Shown in pieces: positions 16,691-24,606 of a stretch of DNA of 38,448 nt; position 1 is the first letter of the stretch, and each line of letters opens with the position of its first letter. Below the pieces are notes generated by a model. It ran no database searches, was not told the origin of the DNA, and saw only the letters and a program-made list of their open reading frames with translations. The stretch is taken from positions 1 through 38,448 of the IMG/VR virus record IMGVR_UViG_3300027608_000080; one strand, 5' to 3'. This DNA is from a virus. The translations under genes and the position numbers were made by a program.

Positions 16691-16999
16691 ATGCCACCAA
16701 AGCCGAAACCAGGATCACTTAAAATTGTTAAACCTACAGCAGATAGTACTAAAATTTATGTTAATAAGTATTATAAAGATATTATTAATTCTAATAAATC
16801 TTTAAACGAAAATGGTTTTTTTAATAAAAAAACTAAAGATTTATTAAATATACAAGATAGAACTTTAGAATCAATTAAAAGACAAGCCAACAAAGGAAAA
16901 CCAGGTTATGATCAAAATGGATTTCCAATTAAAAAATCAAAACTAGGTGGTCCTGTCCTTAAAGGTTCAGCTCATAAAAAAACTACAAAGAAAAAGTAA
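16691..16999 (+). CDS. Small basic protein ending SAHKKTTKKK
   Basis: 102 aa. N-terminus PPKPKPGSLKIVKPTADSTK, a Tyr/Asn-rich helical middle (IYVNKYYKDIINSNKS), helix LLNIQDRTLESIKRQANKGK, and the tail KKSKLGGPVLKGSAHKKTTKKK (only the last part quoted: LKGSAHKKTTKKK). The L-G-G-P-V-L-K and S-A-H-K-K-T elements link it to the cluster's other members. The stop overlaps the next start by 1 nt. Function unknown. Confidence 0.55.
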   Translation: MPPKPKPGSLKIVKPTADSTKIYVNKYYKDIINSNKSLNENGFFNKKTKDLLNIQDRTLESIKRQANKGKPGYDQNGFPIKKSKLGGPVLKGSAHKKTTKKK

Positions 17000-17274
17000 T
17001 GGCAAAGACTGCAGCATGGACAAGATCAGAAGGAAAAAATAAGACAGGTGGATTGAATGCTAAAGGAGTAGCTTCTTATAGAGCTGCTAATCCTGGTAGT
17101 AAATTACAGACAGCTGTAACTACAAAACCTTCTAAACTTAAAGCAGGAAGTAAAGATGCTAAGAGAAGAAAAAGTTTTTGTGCTAGATCTGCAGGGCAAA
17201 TGGCTAATTTTCCAAAAGCTGCTAAAGATCCAAATAGTAGATTAAGATTAGCAAGGAAAAAATGGAATTGTTAA
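16999..17274 (+). CDS. Small AWTRSEGKN...RKSFCAR...KKWNC domain protein
   Basis: 91 aa, basic. Conserved-looking blocks: AAWTRSEGKNKTGGLNAKGV (4-23), SYRAANPGSKLQTAV (27-41), RRKSFCARSAGQM (56-68) and DPNSRLRLARKKWNC at the C-terminus. This matches a small widespread phage/environmental domain that I remember as DUF6321-like (name unverified). Two cysteines (C61 and the terminal C91) may pair or bind metal. The HNH gene begins one base after this stop. Confidence 0.7.
   Translation: MAKTAAWTRSEGKNKTGGLNAKGVASYRAANPGSKLQTAVTTKPSKLKAGSKDAKRRKSFCARSAGQMANFPKAAKDPNSRLRLARKKWNC
17258..17269 (+). repeat. Direct repeat copy 1, upstream of the HNH gene
   Basis: AAAAATGGAATT at 17258-17269, in the last codons of the preceding gene, is repeated exactly at 17832-17843 in the last codons of the HNH gene. 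The two copies are 574 bp apart and together bracket the HNH gene, as expected if it entered through microhomology or repair at this site. Confidence 0.5.
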
Positions 17275-17275
17275 T

Positions 17276-17845
17276 ATGCCATCAAAGAAAATAGAATATA
17301 GTTGTACACATTGTGATAATTCTTTTATAAGAGGTAAATCAGATATTGAAAGAACATTAAAAAAGAATAATACTGTTTTTTGTAGTATTTCATGTTCAAA
17401 AGAGTATAGTAATAAAATACAATTAGAAGAAGGTTTTTCAGAAAACAAAGTATGTAAAAAATGTAATATAGAAAAACCAAGAACAAATGAATACTTTACA
17501 GCACATAAAAGAACTTTAGATAGTTTTGATAGTTGGTGTAAAACATGTAGAGGAAATTATAGAAGTGAGATAAGAAGAGGTCAGTATAGATCAATGATTA
17601 GTGATGAAGAATTAAAAGAATTAATCAAAACTGAAGGTTGTATTATATGTGGTTCTGAAGAAAAACTTGTAGTTGATCATTGTCATACTACAAATATAGT
17701 AAGAGGAATGCTTTGCAATAATTGTAATATGGGATTAGGTCATTTTAAAGATGATCCATTTTTATTAGAGTTTGCACGGATTTATTTACTATATTATAAT
17801 AAAGAGTCTTCTGAAGCAGAAAAGTATTTAGAAAAATGGAATTAA
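17276..17845 (+). CDS. HNH endonuclease, recombination endonuclease VII-like
   Basis: 189 aa. Three cysteine pairs precede the nuclease: C10/C13 with C36/C40, and C60/C63 with C88/C91, both zinc-finger-like. The C-terminal domain is endonuclease VII-type: C122-x2-C125, then LVVDHCHTTNIVRGMLCNNCN with D134-H135 and H137, and C147/C150-N151, followed by GLGHFKDDPFLLEFARIYL. The reaction is metal-dependent DNA cleavage at branched or specific double-stranded sites. Freestanding members of this type often behave as homing endonucleases. It sits inside a run of unrelated tiny basic genes, has less basic composition and is bracketed by a 12-bp direct repeat, so it is probably a mobile insertion. 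Confidence 0.85.
   Translation: MPSKKIEYSCTHCDNSFIRGKSDIERTLKKNNTVFCSISCSKEYSNKIQLEEGFSENKVCKKCNIEKPRTNEYFTAHKRTLDSFDSWCKTCRGNYRSEIRRGQYRSMISDEELKELIKTEGCIICGSEEKLVVDHCHTTNIVRGMLCNNCNMGLGHFKDDPFLLEFARIYLLYYNKESSEAEKYLEKWN
17832..17843 (+). repeat. Direct repeat copy 2, at the end of the HNH gene
   Basis: AAAAATGGAATT, identical to 17258-17269. It encodes the K-W-N end of the HNH protein, matching the K-W-N-C end of the gene just upstream. Confidence 0.5.
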
Positions 17846-17864
17846 TTATTTAAATATATATATT

Positions 17865-18128
17865 ATGAAAACTAATTGCAAGAGTTGTGGAGGAGCAGCA
17901 AAGAAGATGAAAAAAGGTGGTATTACACAAGACATAGTTGGTATGCCTGGATATAATGCAAGAACAGATACCATGAAAAAAGGTGGTCCTGTAAAACCTA
18001 AGATAAAAATGATGTCTGGTGGTTCATTAAAACCAGTTCCTACAAATAAAGTAGGACTAGCAAAACTACCTACTGCTGTAAGAAACAAAATGGGTTACAT
18101 GAAAAAAGGTGGTGTTAAGAAAAAATAG
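17865..18128 (+). CDS. Small basic protein with three K-K-G-G motifs
   Basis: 87 aa. N-terminal C5-K-S-C8-G-G is a possible half zinc knuckle. K-K-G-G occurs at about residues 17-20 (MKKGGITQD), 38-41 (MKKGGPVKP) and 81-84 (MKKGGVKKK), plus an S-G-G at 52-54, each preceded by Met or Lys and spaced by short linkers. The K-P-K-I-K-M-M-S-G-G segment mirrors the 14910 protein. No fold is obvious. This is the clearest repeat-bearing member of the K-G-G set. Confidence 0.6.
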   Translation: MKTNCKSCGGAAKKMKKGGITQDIVGMPGYNARTDTMKKGGPVKPKIKMMSGGSLKPVPTNKVGLAKLPTAVRNKMGYMKKGGVKKK

Positions 18129-18130
18129 TA

Positions 18131-18295
18131 ATGACAACTAAAAAGAAGTCAGACAAAAACTGGATACAGGATGTAACAGCTTCTATTAAACGTAGAGGTA
18201 CTGCTGGTAAATGCACTCCTATAACTAAACCAGGTTGTACAGGTAAAGCTAAAGCACTTGCTAAAACTTTTAAAAAAATTGCTAAAAATAAATAA
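18131..18295 (+). CDS. 54-aa WIQDVT...GKCTPITKPGCTG protein
   Basis: ATG at 18131, two bases after the previous stop, TAA at 18293-18295. Product: basic start MTTKKKSDKNWIQDVTASIK, then RRGTAGKCTPITKPGCTGKA, then a basic helical end LAKTFKKIAKN. The G-K-C-T-P-I-T-K-x-G-C-T-G core looks like a conserved small phage family; the paired cysteines (C28 and C36) suggest a metal site or disulphide. It sits in the tiny basic cluster with matching spacing, so it is real despite its size. Confidence 0.6.
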   Translation: MTTKKKSDKNWIQDVTASIKRRGTAGKCTPITKPGCTGKAKALAKTFKKIAKNK

Positions 18296-18297
18296 TT

Positions 18298-18855
18298 ATG
18301 GGAAAGAGTAGAAAGGTTTCATCAATATCTAAAGAGTTTGATGGTAAAGAAGTTCAAGGAAAACTTATTGAAAGATCTGGTTTGTTTGGTAGTAATGTGT
18401 CTAAAGAGGTTTTTAAAATGCCTGGAGGTGGTAAACACATTGAGAAGACTAGAACTAATAAAAAAGGAGATGTGGTTTCTAGAATGTCAAAAGATACAAA
18501 AGTAAACCCTCTTGTATTTTTTAATAAAAATAAAGCTGAAGCTTATAAAAAAGCTGGTGGAGCAATGGATGCCTATAAAAAATCTTTAAAGAAAGCTCAA
18601 GATGGTTTGTCTGTAAAATCAGGTCCTCTTAGTGAAGAGGATACTAAAAGACTTGATCTTTATTATAAAAATAATATGGAAAAAGCAAATAAGATAGGCA
18701 AAGGTTCAACACCGTCACTTAAAGGATATTCTGCTATACCAATGAATCAGAGAAATGATCTTGAAAATATGATAAGAACTGATGAATCTAAATCATTTAA
18801 TACACAAAAAGTAAATGTTAAAAAAGGCGGATTTGTAAATAGAAAAAAGAAATAA
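18298..18855 (+). CDS. Basic protein with C-terminal K-K-G-G, unknown
   Basis: 185 aa, the longest of the basic cluster apart from the HNH gene. N-terminal β-rich part (about 10-65: SKEFDGKEVQGKLIERSGLF, then KEVFKMPGGGKHIEKTRTNK), a helix KAEAYKKAGGAMDAYKKSLK (about 79-98), and a C-terminus ending VKKGGFVNRKKK. No recognised enzyme motif. It is the last K-G-G gene before the connector candidate, 3 nt downstream. Confidence 0.55.
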   Translation: MGKSRKVSSISKEFDGKEVQGKLIERSGLFGSNVSKEVFKMPGGGKHIEKTRTNKKGDVVSRMSKDTKVNPLVFFNKNKAEAYKKAGGAMDAYKKSLKKAQDGLSVKSGPLSEEDTKRLDLYYKNNMEKANKIGKGSTPSLKGYSAIPMNQRNDLENMIRTDESKSFNTQKVNVKKGGFVNRKKK

Positions 18856-18858
18856 GAC

Positions 18859-19557
18859 ATGCTGAATAGCACTATTACCATAAAGATAAAACAAAGGATC
18901 AACAAGCTTGATTCTCAAGATTATGACAACATAACCTGCTGGCAAGTAGTTGAGTCTTTTAATAAAGCTCAGATTGAATGGTCTAGAAGACAACTTCATG
19001 GTATTAATATGACTAAAGAAGGTGATGAAGGTTCAACAAGAAGGAAGGATGACTTGCAGATATTGCTTGATACTTTTGATTTAAGCATTACAAATGAACA
19101 ATATTATTATGCAGGAAAACTTCCTGAAGAATATTTACAGTGGAAACGTGTAGATATTTTTTCAAAAAAAGGATGTTGTGATAAAAGATCAATGATGGTA
19201 TATCTTGCTGAAGAAGGAAATCTTAGAGAATTACTTAGAGATAAAGGAAAACAACCTAGTTTTGAATGGGCTGAAACTTTTGCTACTTTAAAAGGGGGTG
19301 ATGTTAATTTATATACTAATGGAGATTTTGATATAGAGTCTGCACAATTAGTATATTATAGACAACCTATTAAAATACAAATTACCGGATGCTCAGATCC
19401 TTATACAGGAATCACTTCTACTACAGATGTACAATGTGAATTTAAAGATGATATTATAGAACTAATAATTGATGAAGCAGTAAGTATTTTAGCAGGAGAT
19501 ATAGAATCTGGTAATCAATTCTCTAGAGGTACAGAAGGTGCTGAAAGAAATAATTAA
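18859..19557 (+). CDS. Putative head-tail connector / ring-type protein
   Basis: 232 aa. The N-terminal half is helical (KIKQRINKLDSQDYDNITCW; FNKAQIEWSRRQLHG), the middle is β-rich with WKRVDIFSKKGCC and a Y-Y-R-Q-P-I-K-I-Q strand, and the C-terminal helix EFKDDIIELIIDEAVSILAG is the 'acidic-I-I-x-x-x-x-x-I-L-A' end often seen in connector proteins such as gp4/gp6-type adaptors. Position before the main tail-type genes supports an adaptor between portal and tail. Not a strong family hit, so alternatives remain. Confidence 0.5.
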   Translation: MLNSTITIKIKQRINKLDSQDYDNITCWQVVESFNKAQIEWSRRQLHGINMTKEGDEGSTRRKDDLQILLDTFDLSITNEQYYYAGKLPEEYLQWKRVDIFSKKGCCDKRSMMVYLAEEGNLRELLRDKGKQPSFEWAETFATLKGGDVNLYTNGDFDIESAQLVYYRQPIKIQITGCSDPYTGITSTTDVQCEFKDDIIELIIDEAVSILAGDIESGNQFSRGTEGAERNN

Positions 19558-19596
19558 TTAAAATATTTGGATATTAAAAAACTTTTTACTATATTA

Positions 19597-19607
19597 TAGT
19601 ATATTTA
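19597..19607 (+). promoter_or_regulatory. Candidate promoter box ATAGTATATTTA
   Basis: In the 74-nt gap before 19632, GTATATT (19599-19605) lies within TATATTTA (19600-19607), close to the TAnnTTTG -7 box, 25 nt before the ATG. It fits expression of an abundant virion protein as a separate unit ending at the 21051 terminator. Confidence 0.45.
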
Positions 19608-19631
19608 TTTATTAACTAAAAACAAAAAACA

Positions 19632-21029
19632 ATGTCTTATTTTAATCATGCCTATAGAAAGGTCCTTTTGGGAACAGGAGGAATTTCTGATTTAGATGGT
19701 GTTCAGTTAGGTACTCCAACTGCACCAGGAGCTTTTACTTATAATCAGTTGGGAGCAGCTCAAATCACATTTATTAACCCAGATACTTTTGAAGTTTCAC
19801 CAGATGCTGAAACTGATCCATGTTGTGCAGTTATTGTTGCATCAGGTTCAATTTATCCAAATGATAAAGTTGGTAAATTTCATGGAGGATATCAAGAGTC
19901 TAACAAAACTAAAACTATCAAACCTCAGTATGTGAGTAAGTATTGGTATGTTGAAGCTAATGCTCCTTCTAAATATGTAACTAATGTTGGATACACTCCT
20001 TGGAATGTTGCTAATCCACCTTCAAGTTCTAATCCAGGAGAAACTGGTGGTACTTGTTGTAAAGAATTTTTATGTGGTGAAACTTACTATTTACGTTTAG
20101 ATGTTAAAGGTGCTCCAGCATTAAGGTTATTAGATCACAATGCTTACTTAACTCTTGAAGCATATACGGGATGTTGTCCGGATTCTCCAGATGATCCTGC
20201 TATTGCACCGGTACCAGTTGATCCACGTAAAGTATATTTTGCTTGGGCTAATCAAATTTTAGAATCTCCAATCATCAATCCATTTGTATATCCAATTGTA
20301 ACATATTCTGATGACAATGGTGCTACTTGGAGATACTATTATCCAGATAATGTTGACTTAGGTACATTACCAGTACCCCCACTAAATGTAACATATGAAA
20401 ATTATTCTGCATGGTCAGAAGAAGCATATACAGCAGATATGTGTGCTGGATTTACTTTAACTGGTGCTTATGAAGATACTAAGTTTGGTGACTGTACATT
20501 CCAAGTTTCTGATTATTATGGTTTAGAGCCAGTAAGAGTATATGCTTCTGAAGTAGACTATACAGGTTCTCCATGTGAGTTCCAAACACTTTGTGTAGGT
20601 GTAGAATGTCCTGGTTTACAAGCTAATGGACTTGGAGAAACTGTAGCAAGAGATTTCATCTTGTCAGAATCTTACAGACAAAACTTCTTTGCAACTGACT
20701 TCAGGATCCGTGAGATTACTCAAGGTGATGCAATTGTAGGATGTAAGGGTTTCATTAATAGAAATTCACTTTATGATAGAATCTATATACTACATAATGT
20801 ACCACGTTTCTACAATCCATCTGGTACATTTGATAATGATCAATACTTAGTAGAGATTATTGTTAATCAAGGTGACATTATTAGTCCAACTGGTGTATGG
20901 AATGCTATAAATGATTGGTTAGATGCTTGTACTACATGTACTGCAAAACCAACTGTTACTGGTAGCAATTGTGAATCTCCACTTGTACCTTTCCCAGGTG
21001 ATGAAGTTCCAGTACCAGCTGGTCTTTAA
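19632..21029 (+). CDS. Abundant virion protein candidate, Cys-rich, unknown fold
   Basis: 465 aa, acidic, β-rich, no signal peptide. Motifs: MSYFNHAYRKVLLGTGG at the start; CC pairs at 'DPCCAVIV', 'GGTCCKEFLC' and 'GCCPDS'; many Y/F/W/P/G. The C-terminal part has an RDFILSESYRQNFFATDFRI segment. A private promoter-like box, a long A-rich leader and its own strong terminator suggest high expression, as for a main tail or decoration protein. Family not recognised. Confidence 0.55.
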   Translation: MSYFNHAYRKVLLGTGGISDLDGVQLGTPTAPGAFTYNQLGAAQITFINPDTFEVSPDAETDPCCAVIVASGSIYPNDKVGKFHGGYQESNKTKTIKPQYVSKYWYVEANAPSKYVTNVGYTPWNVANPPSSSNPGETGGTCCKEFLCGETYYLRLDVKGAPALRLLDHNAYLTLEAYTGCCPDSPDDPAIAPVPVDPRKVYFAWANQILESPIINPFVYPIVTYSDDNGATWRYYYPDNVDLGTLPVPPLNVTYENYSAWSEEAYTADMCAGFTLTGAYEDTKFGDCTFQVSDYYGLEPVRVYASEVDYTGSPCEFQTLCVGVECPGLQANGLGETVARDFILSESYRQNFFATDFRIREITQGDAIVGCKGFINRNSLYDRIYILHNVPRFYNPSGTFDNDQYLVEIIVNQGDIISPTGVWNAINDWLDACTTCTAKPTVTGSNCESPLVPFPGDEVPVPAGL

Positions 21030-21050
21030 TTAAAGTTTTATAAACTCATA

Positions 21051-21089
21051 AAAGGAGAGTGAGAGTATAACCTCTTCCTCTCCTTTTTT
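21051..21089 (+). terminator. Rho-independent terminator after the 19632 gene
   Basis: AAAGGAGAG (21051-21059) pairs perfectly with CTCTCCTTT (21078-21086), followed by more T. The loop is purine/pyrimidine-rich and may extend the stem (GAGAG with CTCTTC). Confidence 0.85.
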
Positions 21090-21100
21090 ATTATAATATT

Positions 21101-21643
21101 ATGGCAAATCATGTCTTAAGTTTAGAAATTCCTACAGTATCAAATCCTTGTGTACTTAAGATATTTGATACAAGTGTATATTCACCATTAGTAGGGTTAC
21201 ATAATCCACGATTAGAAATAGTTATTCCGGGATTTACATATACTGCAGAATTATCTTTTGTACCTAATTCTACTCCTACACTTACAGCATGTGATTTAGG
21301 ATTACAAACAGAAAATTGTGGTACCTCTTATGTTAATTTACCAGATGGTATTTATGGTATTAAATATATTGTAGATCCAGAGTGTCAAGTATTTGTAAGT
21401 TATAATCATCTAAGAATAACTTGTGCTCTAAATAGATACGAAAAAATACTTTGTACTTTGAGTATCTCAGATTGTGATCCTCCAGCACAAATTAAACAGA
21501 AGCTGAGAGATCTTCATTTAATTAAAATGTATTTAGATGCAGCAAAAGCAAAAGTAGAAACATGTCATGAAAATCAACAAGGTATGACATTATTTAATTA
21601 TGCTGTTAAACTTTTAAATAAATTTGAATGTAAAAATTGTTAA
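21101..21643 (+). CDS. Conserved Bacteroidota-phage virion protein, unknown
   Basis: 180 aa. N-terminal β-sandwich-like domain (residues 1-110: LSLEIPTVSNPCVLKIFDTS, RLEIVIPGFTYTAELSF, NLPDGIYGIKYIVDPECQVF) and C-terminal helices (AQIKQKLRDLHLIKMYLDAA; LFNYAVKLLNKFECKNC). The P-C-x-L-K-I-F-D, L-P-D-G-I-Y and terminal L-L-x-K patterns fit a family I have seen in Bacteroidota phages. Cysteines at the very end (C177 and C180). Probably a virion or tail-associated adaptor for the fibres that follow. Confidence 0.55.
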   Translation: MANHVLSLEIPTVSNPCVLKIFDTSVYSPLVGLHNPRLEIVIPGFTYTAELSFVPNSTPTLTACDLGLQTENCGTSYVNLPDGIYGIKYIVDPECQVFVSYNHLRITCALNRYEKILCTLSISDCDPPAQIKQKLRDLHLIKMYLDAAKAKVETCHENQQGMTLFNYAVKLLNKFECKNC

Positions 21644-21661
21644 ACCACAAAACCAACTAAA

Positions 21662-21865
21662 ATGAGTACATGTCCAAACTGTAAAAAAAAATTATCATGT
21701 GGATGTCAAAAAAGAAAAGCAAGCAATGGTAGAGAAGTATGCAGTAATTGTTTAACTAGTTATGAAGCAACAGTAAATAATAAATCAGCAACAACAGTAA
21801 ATGTTCCTGAGTTAACTAGTTTAAGAAAAGAAAAATATAGAAATTTAAATAAATTTATAAAGTAA
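21662..21865 (+). CDS. Small zinc-ribbon-like protein
   Basis: 67 aa. C4-x2-C7 and C27-x2-C30 with C13-G-C15 between give a likely zinc ribbon: CPNCKKKLSCGCQ ... REVCSNC. The tail is polar. Such small Cys-rich proteins accompany fibre genes in Bacteroidota phages. Leader ACCAACTAAA precedes the ATG. The next start is immediately after the stop, suggesting coupling. Confidence 0.65.
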   Translation: MSTCPNCKKKLSCGCQKRKASNGREVCSNCLTSYEATVNNKSATTVNVPELTSLRKEKYRNLNKFIK

Positions 21866-24580
21866 ATGTCAATTCCAGGAACAGGATTTACAAGCCCTTA
21901 TGTTGAAATAGTTAACTGTTGTAATACATCAGATAGAGGACTTTTTAATATAGAAGGATTGGATTACATAACATTTGTAGATGGTGTGTATGAATATACA
22001 GGTGCTGGTTTTACTCTTGCAGGAATGACATTTGTAGCAGGTAATTGTTATACTATAGTTTATCCTGGAAATACTAATGTTTCATATCCTATAATATCTG
22101 CTATTAACTATGCAGACTTTAGTTTATTTGAAGGCGGGTGTTTAGCATGTGTAAACTGTGATGCTTTATCATTAACTAAATTAGTTTTTACAAGCTGTTG
22201 TGATAGTGTACCACAAGTAGAAACTTTAGGACAATTACCAATTGGACTTACACAATTAATAATTAGATATACAGGATCTTTAGTAAATGGTTTTCAAAAT
22301 TTGTGTTATGTTGTAACACAAGAAAATAGTACACCTGAAGAACAAGCAATTTTACCTCCACAACCTCTTGCATCTTCATATGTGATACTATCAAATGATC
22401 TTGAAGATGCGTGTGATGATTATAAAGTCCCTGAATGTCCTGAATGTCCAGATCCACAGTGTTATACTTTAGTTAATTGTGATGGTGGTTTTATTAATAC
22501 TTGGCAAAATTTATCAACTTATGTAGGTCAATATGTAACATTAGTAGGTTACACAGGAACATTCTTTGTATATGAAAATGATGGTGAATGTAAAAATGCA
22601 GTTATATCTGTTGAAATTGATGACCTAGCCGATCCTTGTCCTTGTTTATGTTATGAAGTTGAAGGAACTTTAAGTAAATTATTATATGTAAATTGTGATA
22701 ATGAAGTAATTAAGGATCCTACTATAACTAAATTCTGTTCAACTGTTTACCCAATCTATCAAGGTAAACCTGGTGAATTTCAAATAATTGAAGGAGAACT
22801 TTGTGAAGATGGTATGTGTCCTACAGTATGTTATACACTTACTAATTGTTCTACTGAAGAAGTTATATATTCTACATCACAATTACTTTATCAATATTTT
22901 AATACAGGCTCTGTAGTTACATTACTAGGATATGAAGGATGTTGGGAAATAGGAGAAAGTCCAGTAGTTAATTGTGATTGTATTACTGTAACTATAGAAG
23001 ATAGATTAGGAGTAAATGAATATACTGCACTTAATATTGGAACTTATAATGGATGGGACACTTGGAAATTTACAATTGGTACTGATGATTTCTTTATTTG
23101 GAATAATGCTATAAATCCACTTAGTAATTGGACAATTACAATTGATGACTGTTGTGCTGTTCCTGGTTTTACTTATGCTGAAAGTACAGTAGACAGTGAT
23201 TGTCCAGAAGCAATAAGTGATGGTACTTTAACAGGTTGGGTTATTAATCAAAGCGTGCGTGATCCTTGGATAAATATTCAGACAGAAAAATGTGCAGGTC
23301 CATGTGAATGTCCAGTAGATGTTACTGTTATTCAAGAATTTGAAGATTGCCCTAGTTGTGTACCATATGTAGCTTATAAACTTCAAAATTGTGAGAAGAT
23401 ATATGAAGTACAATATACTACTCAAGATTTATCAGCATATCTTGGACTTGTAATTAGAGATGATTGTGGATGTTGGACAATTACGGAAATAGATTATGTA
23501 CCACCCTCAACTACACTTATTACAGTAGATGCATCATTTAAAACATGTTCTGTTTGTGCATCTGTTGTTTATAAACTTACAGATTGTCTTGATCCATTGA
23601 ATATTATTTATTCTACTACAGATTTATCAGAACAGATAGGATCAGTTATAAAAATAAAAAATTGTGATTTATGTTTTAGTGTTGCAATTTTAGTAGACTA
23701 TACTGATTTAGAAAATGTAGAAAATGTTATTGTTGTAGAAGAATATGAAAGTTGTAATGATTGTATTGATTTACCATGTCAATGTAGCACAATTACTAAT
23801 TATTCTACAGAAACAAAAACATATGCTTATTTAGATTGTGAATATAACAGTTTTCAAATAATACTTGAGTCTGGTCAAACTAGTGATAGAATATGTCTTT
23901 TACAATGGTCTGTAGTAAATACTCCACCAATTGACTGTGATTGTATTAGTCTTAGTATTGATGGTGAAAGTGTTGCACCATTTTATATAACTTCTTACGA
24001 TATTAATGAGAATCCTGTTTATACATCATTTCTTATGGCGTATAGTACCTATGAAATAAACTTTAATATAGTAACTCAATGTTGGGATTTATATATTGCA
24101 CCAAGTGAAGTTCCTGTAGCTTCACTATGTAACACTCCAGAATGTCCTGTTGGAGTTTTTATTAGCGTTTTAATTAAGCCTATTATTTATTCATCTACGC
24201 TTTGTAGTATCCAACCACCTGTTCCATCAGATTTTGTTTGTACTGATCATATTCAATACTTTGGTAATTGTCAGCATGGAGTTTGTCCACCACCAGTTTT
24301 TAAAAACAATAGAACTGTAAGACCAGGATATAATACACCTATATGCACACCTGCAAAATATGATGAAATTACATGCAATTTTGCAGATATTATATATAAG
24401 ATAGTTCTTGAAAAAAGATATGGTATTACTAACTGTTGTCCTGATGAAGATGATAGATGGTTAATACAAAAAGAACTAATAGACTTACAAGCTTTAAAAG
24501 ATCCAAACTATAATTGTCCAAGTTGTTCATGTTCTTGTAATTCTGGAAATACATATTCTACTTGCAATTGTAAAAAATAA
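21866..24580 (+). CDS. Large Cys-rich repeat protein (tail fibre / appendage)
   Basis: 904 aa, about 6% Cys. At least four repeats of roughly 70 aa begin with the motif Y-x-L-x-(N/D)-C and continue to a C-W/C-F strand: near 199 (CYTLVNCDGGFI), 322 (CYTLTNCSTEEVIYST), 504 (YKLQNCEKIYEVQYTT) and 569 (YKLTDCLDPLNIIYST). Each is followed by S-x-x-L-(S)-x-Y-x-G-x-V and a G-C-W or T-F strand. The last 35 residues are a dense Cys tail (CPSCSCSCNSGNTYSTCNC). β-repeat architecture suggests an extended appendage or fibre shaft. No signal peptide is present. Function inferred. Confidence 0.6.
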   Translation: MSIPGTGFTSPYVEIVNCCNTSDRGLFNIEGLDYITFVDGVYEYTGAGFTLAGMTFVAGNCYTIVYPGNTNVSYPIISAINYADFSLFEGGCLACVNCDALSLTKLVFTSCCDSVPQVETLGQLPIGLTQLIIRYTGSLVNGFQNLCYVVTQENSTPEEQAILPPQPLASSYVILSNDLEDACDDYKVPECPECPDPQCYTLVNCDGGFINTWQNLSTYVGQYVTLVGYTGTFFVYENDGECKNAVISVEIDDLADPCPCLCYEVEGTLSKLLYVNCDNEVIKDPTITKFCSTVYPIYQGKPGEFQIIEGELCEDGMCPTVCYTLTNCSTEEVIYSTSQLLYQYFNTGSVVTLLGYEGCWEIGESPVVNCDCITVTIEDRLGVNEYTALNIGTYNGWDTWKFTIGTDDFFIWNNAINPLSNWTITIDDCCAVPGFTYAESTVDSDCPEAISDGTLTGWVINQSVRDPWINIQTEKCAGPCECPVDVTVIQEFEDCPSCVPYVAYKLQNCEKIYEVQYTTQDLSAYLGLVIRDDCGCWTITEIDYVPPSTTLITVDASFKTCSVCASVVYKLTDCLDPLNIIYSTTDLSEQIGSVIKIKNCDLCFSVAILVDYTDLENVENVIVVEEYESCNDCIDLPCQCSTITNYSTETKTYAYLDCEYNSFQIILESGQTSDRICLLQWSVVNTPPIDCDCISLSIDGESVAPFYITSYDINENPVYTSFLMAYSTYEINFNIVTQCWDLYIAPSEVPVASLCNTPECPVGVFISVLIKPIIYSSTLCSIQPPVPSDFVCTDHIQYFGNCQHGVCPPPVFKNNRTVRPGYNTPICTPAKYDEITCNFADIIYKIVLEKRYGITNCCPDEDDRWLIQKELIDLQALKDPNYNCPSCSCSCNSGNTYSTCNCKK

Positions 24581-24581
24581 T

Positions 24582-24591
24582 TTGTATATTA
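24582..24591 (+). promoter_or_regulatory. Candidate promoter box TTGTATATTA
   Basis: The 26-nt gap before 24607 holds TTGTATATTATAATAAG; GTATATT is at 24584-24590, 23 nt from the ATG. Same core as in the other candidate promoters of this window. Confidence 0.4.
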
Positions 24592-24606
24592 TAATAAGAT
24601 AAAAGT

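Noticed and set aside
17276-17845. HNH gene as the phage's own Holliday junction resolvase for packaging
   Set aside because: Possible for endo VII-like proteins, but its place in a run of unrelated tiny genes, extra zinc fingers and bracketing direct repeats favour a homing-type insertion; not fully excluded.
14910-18855. The tiny basic frames as random AT-rich ORFs
   Set aside because: They are packed end to end, each with an ATG placed within a few bases of the previous stop, and several carry recognisable conserved motifs, so they are real genes.
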